Below are positions 10,131 to 21,863 of a DNA stretch of 34,741 nucleotides, piece by piece. The number at the start of each line of letters is the position of its first letter. Position 1 is the stretch's first letter. The position numbers were made by a program, and so were the translations under genes. The notes beneath the pieces were generated by a model. The model saw only the letters and a list, made by a program, of their open reading frames with translations, was not told the DNA's origin and made no database searches. This DNA comes from Haplomitrium mnioides (taxonomy: Eukaryota; Marchantiophyta; Haplomitriopsida; Calobryales), in the NCBI GenBank assembly GCA_049999725.1, contig JBNGIS010034122.1:1-34741 (forward strand). Direction: 5' to 3'.

Positions 10131-11648
10131 GTGCAAGTTCCGATGTGTCTAACAGATCGGGTAGGAAGTGAAACGGTGATTGTTGTCATTTTGTGTGATT
10201 GAGGATTGGTGCTAAAGAACAAGCATGAAGCAAAGTATGATGGGCGAAGCGACGATTTATTGTGGATTCGGTGCTGATTGTGGAAGTCGAATTTAAAGTT
10301 CGAAAGATCGCAACGGATGATCGGTAGAATATGAAAAGCTCAAAAATTAGACAGAAGGAGACGAAGAGTTAGTGAAAATTTTGAAAATTAGTATAAGAAT
10401 ATTTGTTAGTAATTAGTTCTTATTGCAAGCTAAGTTAGTGTAAGTTAGTGAAAGTTAGCTATTTAGTTTAAAAATGAGTTGAGAGTAGTTAGTTCTTATT
10501 AAAAGATTAGTGAGAAAGAGTTAGCTTAGAAGGAAAGTAAGTTATTTTTTTTGTGAGCAGTTATGACAGTTACTTGTCAATTGAGTAGGATAGGGGGTAC
10601 AAGCTTGGTGGCCAGCTCCTGCTCCTGTTTTGCTGGCTATCTCATTGTACATTTAGTGCTTCAAGTAAAATTCAAGAGATTCTTGTTTGTGAGGTCCCTT
10701 GCTCTTGGAAAATTGCAGATTTAGAAGGAGCAGTATGATGGAAGAACAAGGAATTGAAGTTAGATTTTGGTGGTAAATGTTTTGCAAGTTTTCAACTTAA
10801 GAAATCAGATAGATTGCATTAGAGAAGGGCATGTTAGGGGGTACTTGAGTGTATTCTATTGGTGGATATGGGTTTTGAATTCCAAATTGTAACTTGTGGG
10901 AGATTTGGTGGCAATCAAGTTTGCTTTGGGTTTTGTTCTATTCTATGTTTGTGTATATGTGTTAGATTGTTAAATCTTTAAAGAGAGAACCTTTTGTGAT
11001 TCTCCAGTTAGTGGATGCTTGTTGGTGGATTGCAGTAGAGCAAGTATTGCTCAGAATTGTATGTGCCTATAGAATAGGTGGGCATTTCACAAGCAAATAG
11101 AGTAGTGGGTGGTTGGAGGAACATCAATTGGATGTGAGATCAGGAGGATCGTTCCATAGCTGAGTTCTAAACATCAAGCTCTGGGGTATATTGGGTTGGA
11201 GTGGCCTTGGTATCCAATTTGAGGGAAGTGAAGTGGTGTAATGAAGGTAGGCACTGGAGTGTTGGTTTGAGAGTTTCAAGCACGTTGGGAAACTGGTTGC
11301 TTGGGAACATTTCTGATGCAGCTCTAGCTTTAAATCAGCGTATACATCAGTTTTCTTATCCTAGAATGTCAATCATGCAGTTTGTGTGATTCTTGGCTGT
11401 TGTTCTATTATGTTGAGTAGTTAGAAGTGCTTGTGTGGGGTTTTGAGGAGAGAGGGTTGTTTGGTCTAGAGAAGGAAAGCGGTCAATCTCTGAACTGATA
11501 GAGTGCAGTTACAAAACTCTTTAAAGAATCAAGAAAGTCATTAAATTGATTTAAGAACAGATTTCTATATAGATCTTATGTGGTTCTATCCTTGGTTGCG
11601 TTGTTCGGGTCTCGAATGCCACTATTGTGCTACGACATGTGATTTTCT

Positions 11649-11668
11649 TGGCGTCGTTGTCGGGGATC
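11649..11668 (+). promoter_or_regulatory. Primer-binding site for tRNA-Asp
   Basis: TGGCGTCGTTGTCGGGGATC is complementary to the 3' end of plant tRNA-Asp(GUC), which ends in ...GATCCCCGGCAACGGCGCCA, except at two positions. Both mismatches are C-to-T changes from the expected TGGCGCCGTTGCCGGGGATC. The site lies 11 bases after the LTR end. tRNA-Asp priming is known for Athila/Tat-like plant Gypsy elements. Confidence 0.85.
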
Positions 11669-11861
11669 TAATTTCTAGTGTTTGCTCTTAAATATGTGTA
11701 GAGTGTTATCAGTGATGTTGGGAACCTATTTTACTCGCCACTATTAAATTCTATTCTTAACATTTTGTAGTGTTAGTTTTTTTTAGTTCTGTTTTTTAGT
11801 GTTATGTATTTTGGTTTCTTTTCTGTGTGGAGAAATTTAGAGAAGAAGCACCTTCTTTGTA
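11669..11861 (+). other. Leader between primer site and gag
   Basis: T-rich leader of about 190 bp without open frames of note. No packaging signal can be recognised by eye. Confidence 0.5.
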
Positions 11862-13535
11862 GTGAATAGCAAGAGATATGAATGCGTGAAATTTCAGAAG
11901 AGGACACAGAGAGACAAAGAAAAGAGAGAGAGAGAAATAAGACTGGAAAGACGAGAGGAGTCCAAATTGAAGTCTAAAGAAGTGATAGCTATTGGTAGCG
12001 AAAATGAACCAACAAAGGGGGGAGCTCAACCTTTTGGGCCTCAGTCGCCATTAGCTCAGTTTTAGTGGACTAATATCACAACTTTTGGAGGCATTATTGG
12101 GTTAACATCATTCTCAAAATTAAATCTACCTTCTTCTACTTCTACTTCTACTTCTTCTTCTTCTTCTAAGAATTCAGCCACACCTACTAGTACTCAAGGT
12201 AGTAGAGCTTCACAACCCACTGCTGTTTTGAGAACAAGGGTAGCACTTGTGATATTGTTTCCATCAGTATCAGCTATGGCTCAACAAGCTCCTATGGAGG
12301 GTTATCGAACGAAGCTGAAATATCATATTTTCAAAGGAAGACCGAATGATGATGTGGATAAATGGGTGAAAAGATTTGAATGTATTAGCAGGGCTAACCA
12401 GGAAGATTCAGATGCAGATCAGCTAAGACTAGTGGATGCTCTGTTTTTAGGAAAAGCAAAAGAATGGTACGATAATTTGAGAGTGGTTTTTGCTACGTGG
12501 GCAGATTTGAGGACAACCCTAGTGGTAGAGTTCAGAGGGGCAGCATATTCGACAAGGATTTTGACCAAGCTGACCTCAATCAAGAAAAAGAAAAAAGAGG
12601 CAATCAGGAATTACTCTCAGAGATTCAAGACAATGTAGCAGAAGTTGGGCATTGTGGACAACCCTATGGTGGACTTGGAATGGTATTTGAAGGGGTTGTC
12701 AAAGAAGGAAGGACGTTATGTAAGACAATCAGGGGCTACTACTTTGGAGGAAGCTATTAGAGCCTTGGAGACATACGAAACTACATAATTGGGGGAGAAG
12801 CTTAAAGATTCTCAGTCCAGTAGTAGCCAAGAGGAAAGCAAGAAAAAGAAAAAGAAGGAAAAGAAGTAAGAAATCTAAGAAAGTGCAAAAGAGCTCTAAT
12901 TCTGATTTAGATGAGGAATCTAGTTCCTCTGAAGAGGAGGAATCATCATCTTCTTTAGATTCAAAGGAGGAGAGGAAGAAAACAAGAGCTAAGCAAGGAG
13001 AATATCAATTGGGTAAGAAGGAAATGAACGAGCTAACGAAGAAAATTGAGCAGATGGTGATTAAACAAGCTGCCAGCTCTAAGAAAAGAAGGTCCACTAC
13101 TCCTTTCAAGAATAATGTTTGGTGTACTCGATGTAAGAGAGAGGGTCATATGGAGCAGGAATGTAAGTATCCTCCACCTACTGTAATGTATGTACAAGCA
13201 CCTTATTGTGTTGAGGAAGAACCCCAAATGATGGATCCTAGGTTAGTACAGTATCCTGTATATGTAGTAGCCCAGGGCAGAGGAAGACCAATGGAGAGGG
13301 TACAGTATCAACAGATGCTTGGAACGTCATATGTTCCAGCAATTCAGCCAACGATGGTACCAACGACTGCACCAAGAACTCAATTAGTACCAGTACAGGC
13401 GGGTAGGAGATTTACAGCTTGCTATAACTATAGAGCACCTCATCATTAAACTAATGCTTGTCCTCATGCAAGAAAGCTAATAGGATATATACGTTGTGTA
13501 GGAACTGTAAGATCACACGGAAGCTGAATGTCTAG
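11862..13535 (+). pseudogene. Gypsy element 1 gag (capsid and nucleocapsid)
   Basis: Structural polyprotein of the retrotransposon, which packages element RNA. First frame from 11862: a charged N-terminus, a TAG at 12063, a Ser/Thr-rich linker, then a capsid-like region (FKGRPNDDVDKWVKRFE, LGKAKEWYDNL, FRGAAYSTRILTKL) typical of the Gypsy retrotransposon gag domain. TAG at 12636 and TAA at 12786 follow, then a frameshift near 12870 in a lysine-rich run. The nucleocapsid has a good CCHC knuckle, C13123-C13132-H13147-C13162. A second, CYNYRAPHH, has Cys changed to Tyr and a TAA at 13447. A third is destroyed by a frameshift near 13510. Element 2 preserves all three knuckles better. Start chosen as the first Met of the open frame. 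Confidence 0.85.
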
Positions 13536-13543
13536 CCCCTCCT

Positions 13544-14134
13544 GTGACAAAGATGATGGTAAAGTATGCAGAGCCACCAACACCTGAACCAGAGGTGAGG
13601 ATGCTAGTGGAGAAACCAGTTGAGGAGATTCCCTTGTTCAAAGTGAGAACTAGAAGTAAAAGCAAGGAAAAGAAGAGACAAAGTTGGGGTGAATTAGGAG
13701 GAGAAAACCCTAAGGCTGTTGTGGAAGATAAGAAGAATCCAGAATATAATAGGAATGATCCTAAGTATTTTCAGGATATTTCAAAGGAGGTCTCTAGAGG
13801 GATGTAGAAAGAACTCCAAGAGAAGAGGGACCATGAAACTAGAATGGAAAAGCAAAGAGAAATGGAAGAGGAGAGAATGAGGAAAGATCCAGGTAGAAAA
13901 GATGGGTCTGGCTTACCTTTTGAGGGAATAAAAGTTGATGAATTAGATTTGGACTACAATGTGGGCTTGGATGTATAGAGGATGCCAACCAATGTAACAT
14001 TGGGGCAAATATTAAGGATGTCTTCACCACAAAGGAAAAAGTTAAGGATGCTGACCAGCGCAAGGAAAAGAAGATATAGACTACCTAAGATGTTAGTTCT
14101 TGCATCGTTTTTGCCAACATGAACTATTCAAGAG
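13544..14134 (+). pseudogene. Gypsy element 1, gag-protease linker
   Basis: Charged, Glu/Lys-rich region (KVRTRSKSKEKKRQ, NDPKYFQDISKEV) that matches the same stretch of element 2 at about 32980-33480. TAG stops at 13805 and 13976; at the latter the aligned residue in element 2 is Gln (CAG). A TGA lies near 14119. No catalytic domain here. Confidence 0.7.
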
Positions 14135-14520
14135 AAGGTGCAAGAATATGGAGTTCCAAAAGTGGAGATTCAAATAAAAGGATGTAATGTGACAAATGTA
14201 CCAATTGATGATGGTTCAAGGAAGAATATTATGGTGCTGGAAACCATGGAAGCATTAGGGTTCAGTCACATGGATAAAATGCCTCAAGTATTGAGATTGG
14301 CATATCAGAGAAGACTGATCCCTAAAGGAGTGTTAAGAGGAGTAAAGACTGTGATTGGAGGGAGAGAGTTTTTTCGGATTATACAATCATAAACCCTGAA
14401 TATAAATCAGCATACCCTATACTATTGGGACAACCTTGGTTGTATCAAACCAAAGTAGTGGAAGATTGGAGAAGGAGAGAGATCCGGTTTGGAACCAACC
14501 CCAAGGCAAAACTATCCTAA
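14135..14520 (+). pseudogene. Gypsy element 1 aspartic protease
   Basis: Retropepsin-like domain that would process the polyprotein. The active-site region reads VPIDDGSRKNIMVLETMEAL; element 2 has PIDGGSGKN, so the triplet is an Asp-Gly-Gly/Asp-Asp-Gly variant of DT/SG. GGREFF then a frameshift near 14375 break the C-terminal half. The segment after the shift still shows the conserved ILLGQPWLY-like block (around 14420-14450) in a different frame. Confidence 0.75.
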
Positions 14521-14539
14521 GGAGAACCTCCCTATCAAG

Positions 14540-15090
14540 GAGAGACTCAAATAGTAGAGGAATATACCTCAGACCAGTCTATAGTATATGATGGGTCTGT
14601 ATCAGAGTCAAAAGAAGAAGCTGATTAGAATCCAGAATTGTGGTTACAAGAGAACAATACACCAATTGCTCACTTGGCTGAAGAGTATTGTGAGGAATTG
14701 GGTGTTTGTAATCCCACTTTTTCTAGTTGGACTGACAAAGAATTTAGTAAGTGGAGTGTATGCAGTGAAGAAAAAGGAGGCGACTTGGATATGTTTGCGT
14801 TATTTGCAAGTGAAGGTGAGAAAGTGCCTAAGCTGATTATGGAGCAGATCACGACGCATAACATGGTAAGAGAACAGCAGTACAGTACTATACAAGTGAG
14901 TTCCAAGGATCCTGAAAAGATGTTATTTTTATGTAATGAATTGGATGAGGAAGAGAAGAAAATATATAAAGCTCTCTTGATAGTGTTTCAGGACATGTTT
15001 GCTTGGTCCTATAAAGACTTAAAGGGAATACTTGCTGAACTCTGTAAGCACAGGATTTATTTGGAGGAGGGAGCCGTACCTGTTAGATAG
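14540..15090 (+). pseudogene. Gypsy element 1, acidic linker and start of RT
   Basis: Open from 14638 in the RT frame: a Glu-rich segment, LAEEYCEELGVCNPTFSSW, and then DMFAWSYKDLKGI, the block that normally precedes the RT fingers in plant Gypsy pol. The frame ends with a TAG at 15088, where element 2 has CAG (VRQRQYR against VR-stop-RQYR). Confidence 0.75.
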
Positions 15091-15870
15091 AGGCAGTATC
15101 GATTGAATCCTAAATATTCTTTGATAGTGAAGGAAGAGTTGGATAAACTGTTGGCTGCAAACTTTATCTATGCAGTACCCTACAGTGAATGGGTGTTGTC
15201 AATAGTCATAGTCATGAAGAAAAACAACAAAATTAGAGTGTGCCTAGATTTTAGGAAATTAAATTAGGCCACTAAAAAGGATTTTTATCCTTTACCATTC
15301 AGTGATACTATCCTAGACAAGGTGGTAGGAGCTGAATGTTACACATTTTTAGATGGATTCTCTAGCTACAACTAGGTGAGTATTCATCCTGAAGATAGAC
15401 CTAAAACTACCTTTACTATAGACTAGGGAACATATGCTTATAATGTGATGCATTTTGGGCTATGTAGTGCCCCAACTACTTTTCAGAGAGCTATGACACA
15501 AAATTTTAAACCGTATTTGAGAGATTTTATAGAAATATTTCTGGATGACTTTTGTGTATATGGATCAAAGAAGGATCACCCTAGTCATTTGAGAAAGACT
15601 TTTGAGAGATGCAAATGGGAATAGCTAGGAATGCACCCTGAAAAGAGCTTTATTGCAATGAGTGAAGGGTCATTGTTGGGACATAGAGTCTCTAAAGATG
15701 GCATTGTTGTAGATGTGAATAAAGTGAAGATCATAAAGGTTGGTATAAGGCCTATTATAGTAATGGAAGTGAGATAGTTTTTAGGAGCCACGGGCTACCT
15801 AGGAGGTTCATTGAGAACTACTCCTAGATAGCTGCTCCACTTGTTGACTTATTGCAGAAAAAATGTTGTT
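15091..15870 (+). pseudogene. Gypsy element 1 reverse transcriptase
   Basis: RNA-dependent DNA polymerase domain. Visible blocks: RQYRLNPKYS, IRVCLDFRKLN, DFYPLPFSDTILDKV, YTFLDGFSSYN, TFTI, then GTYAYNVMHFGLCSAPTTFQ, catalytic FLDD at 15538-15549, and LGHRVSKDGIVVD. Active-site aspartates are kept. In-frame stops at 15265, 15373, 15424, 15622 and 15775 are all TAG. A pair of compensating frameshifts (about 15800 and 15857) encloses another TAG. The sequence order and FLDDFCVYG block fit Athila/Tat-like Gypsy RTs. It cannot be translated as it stands. Confidence 0.9.
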
Positions 15871-16345
15871 TTTCAATGGGGAGAGGAGGCCTAGATAGCT
15901 TTTGATATGTTGAAAGAAAAGCTTATTATAGCCTCTATCTTGAAGCCTCCAAGTTGGGATAAAAAGTTTCATGTTTATGTTGATGTATTTGCCTTTGCAA
16001 TAGGCAATGTATTGAGTCAAAAGGACGAAAGTAAGAAAGACCATCCTATTTATTATGCAAGTCAGAAGTTCACTTCAATCGAGAAAAATTATTCAGTAAC
16101 AGAAAGAGAAGCGTTGGGATTGATATTTTCAATCAGAAAATTCAGACACTATCTATTGGGGCATCCATTTGTGTTTCATGTAGATCACAATTTACTGAAA
16201 TACTTAGTGAATAAACTTGATTTGTTTGGAAGGATAGCAAGATGGATGTTGCTACTCTAGGAGTTTGATTTTGAAAAGGACGTGAGACCAGGAAAGTCAC
16301 ATCAGAATGCAGATTTCCTATCTAGAATTCCAAGACCAGTTGAGA
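15871..16345 (+). pseudogene. Gypsy element 1 RNase H
   Basis: Domain that degrades the RNA strand of the RNA/DNA hybrid. Open from 15907 with FHVYVDVFAFAIGNVL (Asp at 15982), YSVTEREALGLIFSI (Glu at 16102) and VDHNLLKYL (Asp at 16183), so three of the usual carboxylates are present; HQNADFLSRIP closes the domain. TAG stops at 15892 and 16258. After 16345 the sequence becomes acidic (NDNFLDENLFPIEKEGEEN), as in the connector before integrase, until a TAA at 16438. Confidence 0.88.
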
Positions 16346-17169
16346 TGGATGATCTGAATGATAATTTTTTAGATGAGAATCTATTCCCAATTGAGAAGGA
16401 AGGGGAGGAGAATATGTTAGCCAGTGATTTGAAGCACTAAGGCAGAATTCAAGAAATAGGAAGCATTTTTGGCACAATGACCTTTAGCAAGTGTGAAGGC
16501 CTCTCAGGAGCCACGGATTACTCTCAAACAGCTACCAAGAGCAGGGTGCATGATTCCTAGGAGGAAGATAGGATCATGGTGGAAAGATGAGCAGAGGGCA
16601 GTGATCGCCAACTAGAGGAGGGGTTCCATTTCAAAATCCAAAGCAGACCAATGAGAATCTATGGACCTCAGGAGGATTCGGGGATCGAGGCCGAGTAGGG
16701 GGAAAGGAACGCCCAATCCAAGCGAAGCGATCTAAGAAGAAAGAATGGATCCACAAGCAGACATCCGAAGGCACTCAGAGGAGGCAGATCGCGGACATGT
16801 CTTGCAGCAGCCACCAATCGGGAAGCAAGGATCGGGGACAAAATGAGGAGGTGAGATCGTCACAAGGGCGAGCAAGGCCAGGGAAGAGGGATGCCTCGAT
16901 CCCGCAAGCAAGAGCGCACCTTGCAAGGGCCGATCGAGCACTTCTCGAATCCGCGGATCCTAGCAGAAACGTGGAGTTCTCTGAACGCCCCGTGAGATTC
17001 CACGGAAACGTGGCGTCACCGAAGCGATTCACAAGATTCCACGGAAGACGTGGCAGCCCCAAGGAGTTTGAGGATTTGCGAGAAGCCGCCTTCCTAAGTG
17101 GAGATCCCACTTAACAAGGTTCCGATCCATCTTACGACGTGGAGACCTCACTTAAGAGGGATCGGCGAA

Positions 17170-17890
17170 GAGTCCAGCCGAGGAGCTACGAGGAAGATCC
17201 GAAAGGGTGACATAGTGTGGGTATGACCAAAGGAAGGCGGAAGAGTGCTGGAAGGGTGATTTATCGGGGATCCGAGCGGAGGAGGATTGAGGGAGCCGAA
17301 GGGACAACTTAGCGCGAATCCGGTCACGGGAGACCCGTCTGATGCCGAAGAGGTGATTTATCAATGTTCTGACCAAGGAAGAACTGAGGAAGCCGAAAAG
17401 GTGACTTAGCGGAGATTCGACAAGAGGAAAAGCAAAGGAGAGTCGAAAGGAGGACAAATCACCGAACGGTCCGACGAAGAGCAAGTGGAAGCAAAAAGGC
17501 AATCTATCGACCATTCGATCAGTAGGGAACCGGTTAAGGTGGTTCCGATCTGTCCTTCGACGTGGGAGAACCACCTAACTTGGATCCGTGGAAACGCCAA
17601 CCAGGGGGCACAGAGGGAGCGACAAAAAGGTGACCTAACGCCAATCCAACCAGAGAAGATCTACGGAAGCCAGAAGGGCGACATGGCGCCGATCTGGTTG
17701 GGGGAGAAAGGAATACACTGAAAAGACGACTTATCGAAGAACCAGATTGATGGATGGTGGCAGCCGGGAAAATGACTTAGCGCAGATCCGACCGTTGAAG
17801 GAACAAGTGACGCCGAAAGGATGATCCTTTGCAGATTCGACTAGGCCAAGGGGAAAGTTTGACGGGGTTCGGCCGAGACATTCGAAAGTT
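17170..17890 (+). repeat. Degenerate minisatellite in GC-rich copy 1
   Basis: Repeated GCCGAAAGGGTGACTTAGCG...GATCCGACC-type units of about 50-60 bp, much diverged. They correspond to the cleaner 48-51-bp units at 28375-28800 read on the other strand. Confidence 0.55.
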
Positions 17891-18109
17891 TGACAAGGGG
17901 GACACTTTTGTTGTTCTTATAATGAGCGCGGTGACAAAGTAGCGAAGGAAGCCTCATGCGCTTGCATTGTTCTTATCTCGAACGGATGACGAAACAATGA
18001 CATTGGCACAAGTTCTTACTCGGCAAGAGGAGTTCTTTGAATGACGTGGCGAGTGCAGGGAGTCTACGGAGGGTTTTGGAAACATGGACAAAGAAGAGTG
18101 AAGTCCATG

Positions 18110-18450
18110 GGTCAACTTCGGAAGAAGGGTCAGCATGACTGTCTGCCTACCCCCTTGCGGGGCGGTGGCCTTCGGACGACATGGCGCTCTGAGATGCGAG
18201 GAGAGGATTCTGTAGGTCAACTTTGGAAGAAAGTCAGCCGACGGTCCGCCTTCCCCTTTGTGGGGCAGCGTCGGACGGCGCCTTTCAGATGACGTGGTGA
18301 CTCGGGGAGCCTTGAGCAAAGTCAGAGGAGACGCGATAGTAGGTGAGAGCTCATTGGACCTCGGGCCGCAAGCAGGTCAACTTCGGAAGAGAGGGTCAGT
18401 GCGACGGTCAGCCTACCCCCTTGCGTGGCGGCGTCGGACGGCGGTGCAGT
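18110..18450 (+). repeat. Three degenerate units starting GGTCAACTTCGGAAGA
   Basis: Units begin near 18110, 18214 and 18375. Each continues with GTCAG...GACGGTC.GCCT.CCCC.TTGCG, then a GTCGGACGGC block and ATGACGTGGCG. A related block, reverse complemented, lies at about 28120-28330. Confidence 0.6.
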
Positions 18451-20175
18451 GGATGACGTGGCGCGTGGAGGATCATTGGGGATCTGCGAGAGAATTTGCT
18501 GAGATTTGGTGGACTAGGTTCCGCTGGGCGCTTCAAAACTTTGTTTCGAAGAACCCTTTGGACCTAGCTCCGCGGGAATCTGCGGAATCTTGATCTGCAA
18601 GATTCCTTGGACGCTCTGTGGAGTTATCGTTGTACTAGTCGCTTCTCAACCAACTGACATAACACGCAACGCGCGCTTCTTCTTCGTTGTAACGGGATTA
18701 ACGAACATTAGAGCCACACATCGACACCTCTTTTTCCAAGCCTAACCGACTTAACAACTTCAAACGAAGCTCGCTTGGAGGCGTAGGATTGCTGGGGAGA
18801 GGGGTATACCTCAAGGGACTCGGATAGAGAAAGGGAAATGCATAGGCAATCAAAGGACGCAAGAGCGACTTTGCAATAAGGAAATCGCACATGGTAAGGA
18901 AGGAGTGGGAATTCAGTGAGGAGATCACGTGAAGCGGGTGGACTAGTTCCAGGGGGCCAAGGGGATTCGGAGGTGGACTAAAGGGGCGCCGTGAATCGCA
19001 GATTGAGGAGCTCTAGATGATCGGGCAATCCATGTGAACTTGTCCTTGCAGGTGGACCAGAGCAGAGGTGAACCGATGCGTGAGTCTTGAAGGGATTTTG
19101 GTTAGCCGATAACTAAGGAGAGACTGTCAAGTGAGGAGCTTAGAGTCGTCTCTGTATTTCTCTGTGCAAGCGCATCAGCCTAGAGTGCTCGGAGTGTGCT
19201 CTGGTGTAATTATTCAAGTAGAGTCGAGAGAGGGGGACTGCGTTAGTGCCTGAGCACTACGGAGTAAGACACATCAAGGCTCGGAGTGGAGTGGGTTACC
19301 TGCAGTCAGGGGGACTGTTCTTCCAAAGGTGGAAGTGAAAGAAATCCTCTTCCTAGCCTGAGGAAGTAAATTCATGGCTTCTCGCGAGGGAAGTAGAAAA
19401 ACTATCTGAAGAAAGGTGGGTGAGTGGTTGTTGTAGAGAAGGTTGGAATGCAGTTGAAGATTGAGAAGGGAAGTATTAGTGGTGGAATCAGTCAAGAGGG
19501 TCTTCAATAACTCTGTTCCTCATTATAGTACATAGTGTAAATGGTTTGTGTATCAAAGTATAGTTAAATTCCCAGTTTGCATTTAAGTTCAAGTAGCATA
19601 GTAGAATAAAAGATATCATAACAGTTGAGCAGACCTTGAGACAGCTCGAAAGGAGGAGTCCAATCCCTATAACAACTAAATGATCCTAGGGGGAAATGCT
19701 CTCTATTTATAGTCCTATGTATAGCTTCGTGATTAATTCATATTAGAATAGCTAGGATTTGTTGTACTAGCTCTGTGACAAACCCGAGAGAGGAGAAGTC
19801 TAGACCTTTGTAATTGTCTTTTGGTGCAAGACACAACATCTTTCTACCCCAATCACAAATAAGGTGGCAGGGCCTCAAGTTTTGGGTCCTTGGAATACAT
19901 GGAAAGAATTGCACAAGGAAGACTGGGTGTGGTGAATGTGAACCTGAGTTGTAAATGAATGATTTGAGTGAAGTCTAAAGAGAGTGAGTGGTGAACCGAA
20001 GGCTAATAAGGAAAGAGAGAATCCTTAAAGTCTCAAAGTGATAATTGGCAAGGGGCCATCTCAGAAAAGAACTTGAGAGCTCATAATTTGTCCTCCTCTG
20101 CCTCCAAAGAGGTGACTATGAAGGTTAAGACCGGAAACAGGGGAGTGACAGAATCCCTGGTATAAGAAAATTTGG

Positions 20176-21409
20176 TTGTATTTGGAGAGTTTTATCTTGC
20201 CTTTTGGATTGAATAAAGAAGAAGAGGCAGTTCTTTTCCAGAAGGTGGCGTCGTATACAATTTATAAGAGAGTGTTATATAAGAAAGGACCTGATGATAT
20301 TCTAAGACGTTGTTTAGACCCTAACGAAATTAAGATGATGGTGATAGCTGTGTTGCACGATGATGAAGTGGGTGGGCACTATGCCATGTGCAATACTGTG
20401 GAGAAGATTCATGAGGCAGGCTATTGGTGGCCTACAATATATAAGGATGTGAAGAGTTATATTCAGAGTTGTGACCCATGTCAAAGAGTGGAGAAGCCAA
20501 CAGCAAGTAGCCATTGGCCACTTACACCTATTTTACCTTTGGCTCCATTTGAGAAATGGGGTATCGATTTTATAGGACCTATTACACCAGTGTCCAAGCA
20601 CTATAAAAACAAATATATATTAGTGTGTACAGATTGTGCTACCAAATGGGTGGAAGCAAAAGCTACTCGAAAAGATAGAGTGATGGAAGTTGCCAACTTC
20701 TTGTTTGAGAACATAATTACACAATTTGGCTGTCCTTTAGAATTAATTAGTGACAGGGGGACTCATTTTCTGAATGAGGTAATTCAACGCCTTACCGATA
20801 CATATATGATTAAACACAGGAAGACAACTCCCTACAACCTGAAAGCGAATGGATATACTAAAAGAGTTAATGGATTGTTATGTAAGATTTTAACAAAGAT
20901 TTATTCAGCATACTTGTCAGATTGGGACAAGAAGCTGTACTCAGCTTTGTGGGCGTACAAAACAGCAGAAAAAAGTGACTACAAAGCAGACTCCATTCTA
21001 TTTGGTCTATAGGACTCATTCTTTAGTACCGATGGAGTGGAATGTGCCCTCCATAAGAATTGTTGAGGAGGAACGTATGCCAAATGAGGAGAATTTATTG
21101 AAGAGAATGATGGACTTGGTCAAGCTAGAGGAAGAAAGAGTTAAGGCTCTTGCTGAAACTAAAAAAGTCCAGAATAAGCAAAAAGAAGATTATGATTCCA
21201 AGCTTAAAAAGCTGAATATTTATTAAAGGGATCTTGTGCTTCTGTATGATAGTCGTTATTTTCAGTTCCCAGGGATTCTTCATGTAAGATGGATGGGACC
21301 CTATGTAGCATCAAAAATTTATGACAACGGATCATTGGAGTTAAGAACGTTAACGGGAGAAGTATGTGAAACGAGAGTCAATGGATCGAGGGTGAAACGA
21401 TATTATTGA
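20176..21409 (+). pseudogene. Gypsy element 1 integrase
   Basis: Enzyme that would join element DNA to the chromosome. HHCC zinc finger: H20356, H20377, C20470, C20479, with GYWWPTIYKDVKSY between. Catalytic core: Asp at 20566 (GIDFIGP) and Asp at 20752 (ISDRGTHF). The third carboxylate should lie 36 codons further, and at exactly that place (20860) there is Lys (NGYTKRVN), so the DD35E triad is broken by a GAA/GAG-to-AAA/AAG-type change. A frameshift near 20980 is followed by TPFYLVY, a TAA at 21224, and a GPY/F-type module (RWMGPYV, 21285-21310). The stop TGA is at 21407. No chromodomain follows. Confidence 0.9.
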
Positions 21410-21437
21410 TGAACGATTGCCCAAACGCTACGCGATT

Positions 21438-21447
21438 GAGGAGGGGG
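21438..21447 (+). promoter_or_regulatory. Polypurine tract
   Basis: GAGGAGGGGG lies three bases before the 3' LTR (starting 21451) and is the expected primer for plus-strand DNA synthesis. Confidence 0.8.
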
Positions 21448-21863
21448 CTATGTGAGAGCACAATTGCTGACAGAAGGTCAGAAACAGCTTGAATGAGTTC
21501 TCTTCGGCGTGGTGGAGTAAAAAGAAAATGGTAAAGTTTCAATTTTGTGTAGAACAAGTGTAAAAATTTGCATAAGTACTTATGAGGAGGAATATTTGAG
21601 GTAATTATGAGGAGGAAAATTTTGAGGTAATTGGTCAAGGAGAGAAGGTTGAGTTACAAGGAAGTTGATTGATTTATTTTTAGAAAAATAAAATTTTGAT
21701 AAAACTAATCTATTTGTTGAGGGCCAGCTAGCTCTAGCTACTCCTATCTAGAGTGACTTCTACTAGAGTGTTGGTGGACAACTTGCCCAAGAGCCCATTG
21801 AATTATATTGAAAGAGAGTTGCGTGTGCCATGAACTAGGTCCGCCTAGGGGCAGAATTAAGCG

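Larger units (their letters stand above)
8409..11637 (+). repeat. 5' LTR
   Basis: Begins TGTGAGAGCA and ends TACGACA, 12 bases before the primer site; aligns along its length with 21451-24692. The length (3229 bp) is very large for an LTR. It contains a 92-codon open frame (8822-9100), a short tandem motif block (9975-10130) and a TTAGT-rich tract (about 10365-10530). A TATATAGA at about 9372 is a possible TATA element, but a similar one lies near 11565 and neither can be tied to a transcription start. Confidence 0.92.
16445..20150 (+). mobile_element. GC-rich LTR-like insertion, copy 1
   Basis: Sits between RNase H and integrase, where the plant Gypsy pol normally has only a short connector. 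Its core (about 16980-19310) is collinear with the reverse complement of 29290-26880: the shared TTAAG/TCCG motif block, a roughly 50-bp minisatellite, the GGTCAACTTCGGAAGA block, and the GAGCTCTAGA...CAGGTGGACC and GTTAGTGCC...GGAGTGGGTT blocks come in the same order. No protein domain is visible. It looks like a solo LTR or non-autonomous LTR element. The outer 500 bp on each side are uncertain: I could not find convincing TG...CA ends with a target duplication, so the ends given are outer limits. Confidence 0.6.

Noticed and set aside
9583-10222. Open frames on both strands in the middle of the 5' LTR
   Set aside because: Not kept in the 3' LTR at equal length; they overlap the tandem motif block and look like chance frames.
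15088-16260. Reassigned TAG codon or amber readthrough
   Set aside because: TAG also replaces Trp (33862), frameshifts are present, and the host pseudogene shows the same change. Deamination decay explains it better.
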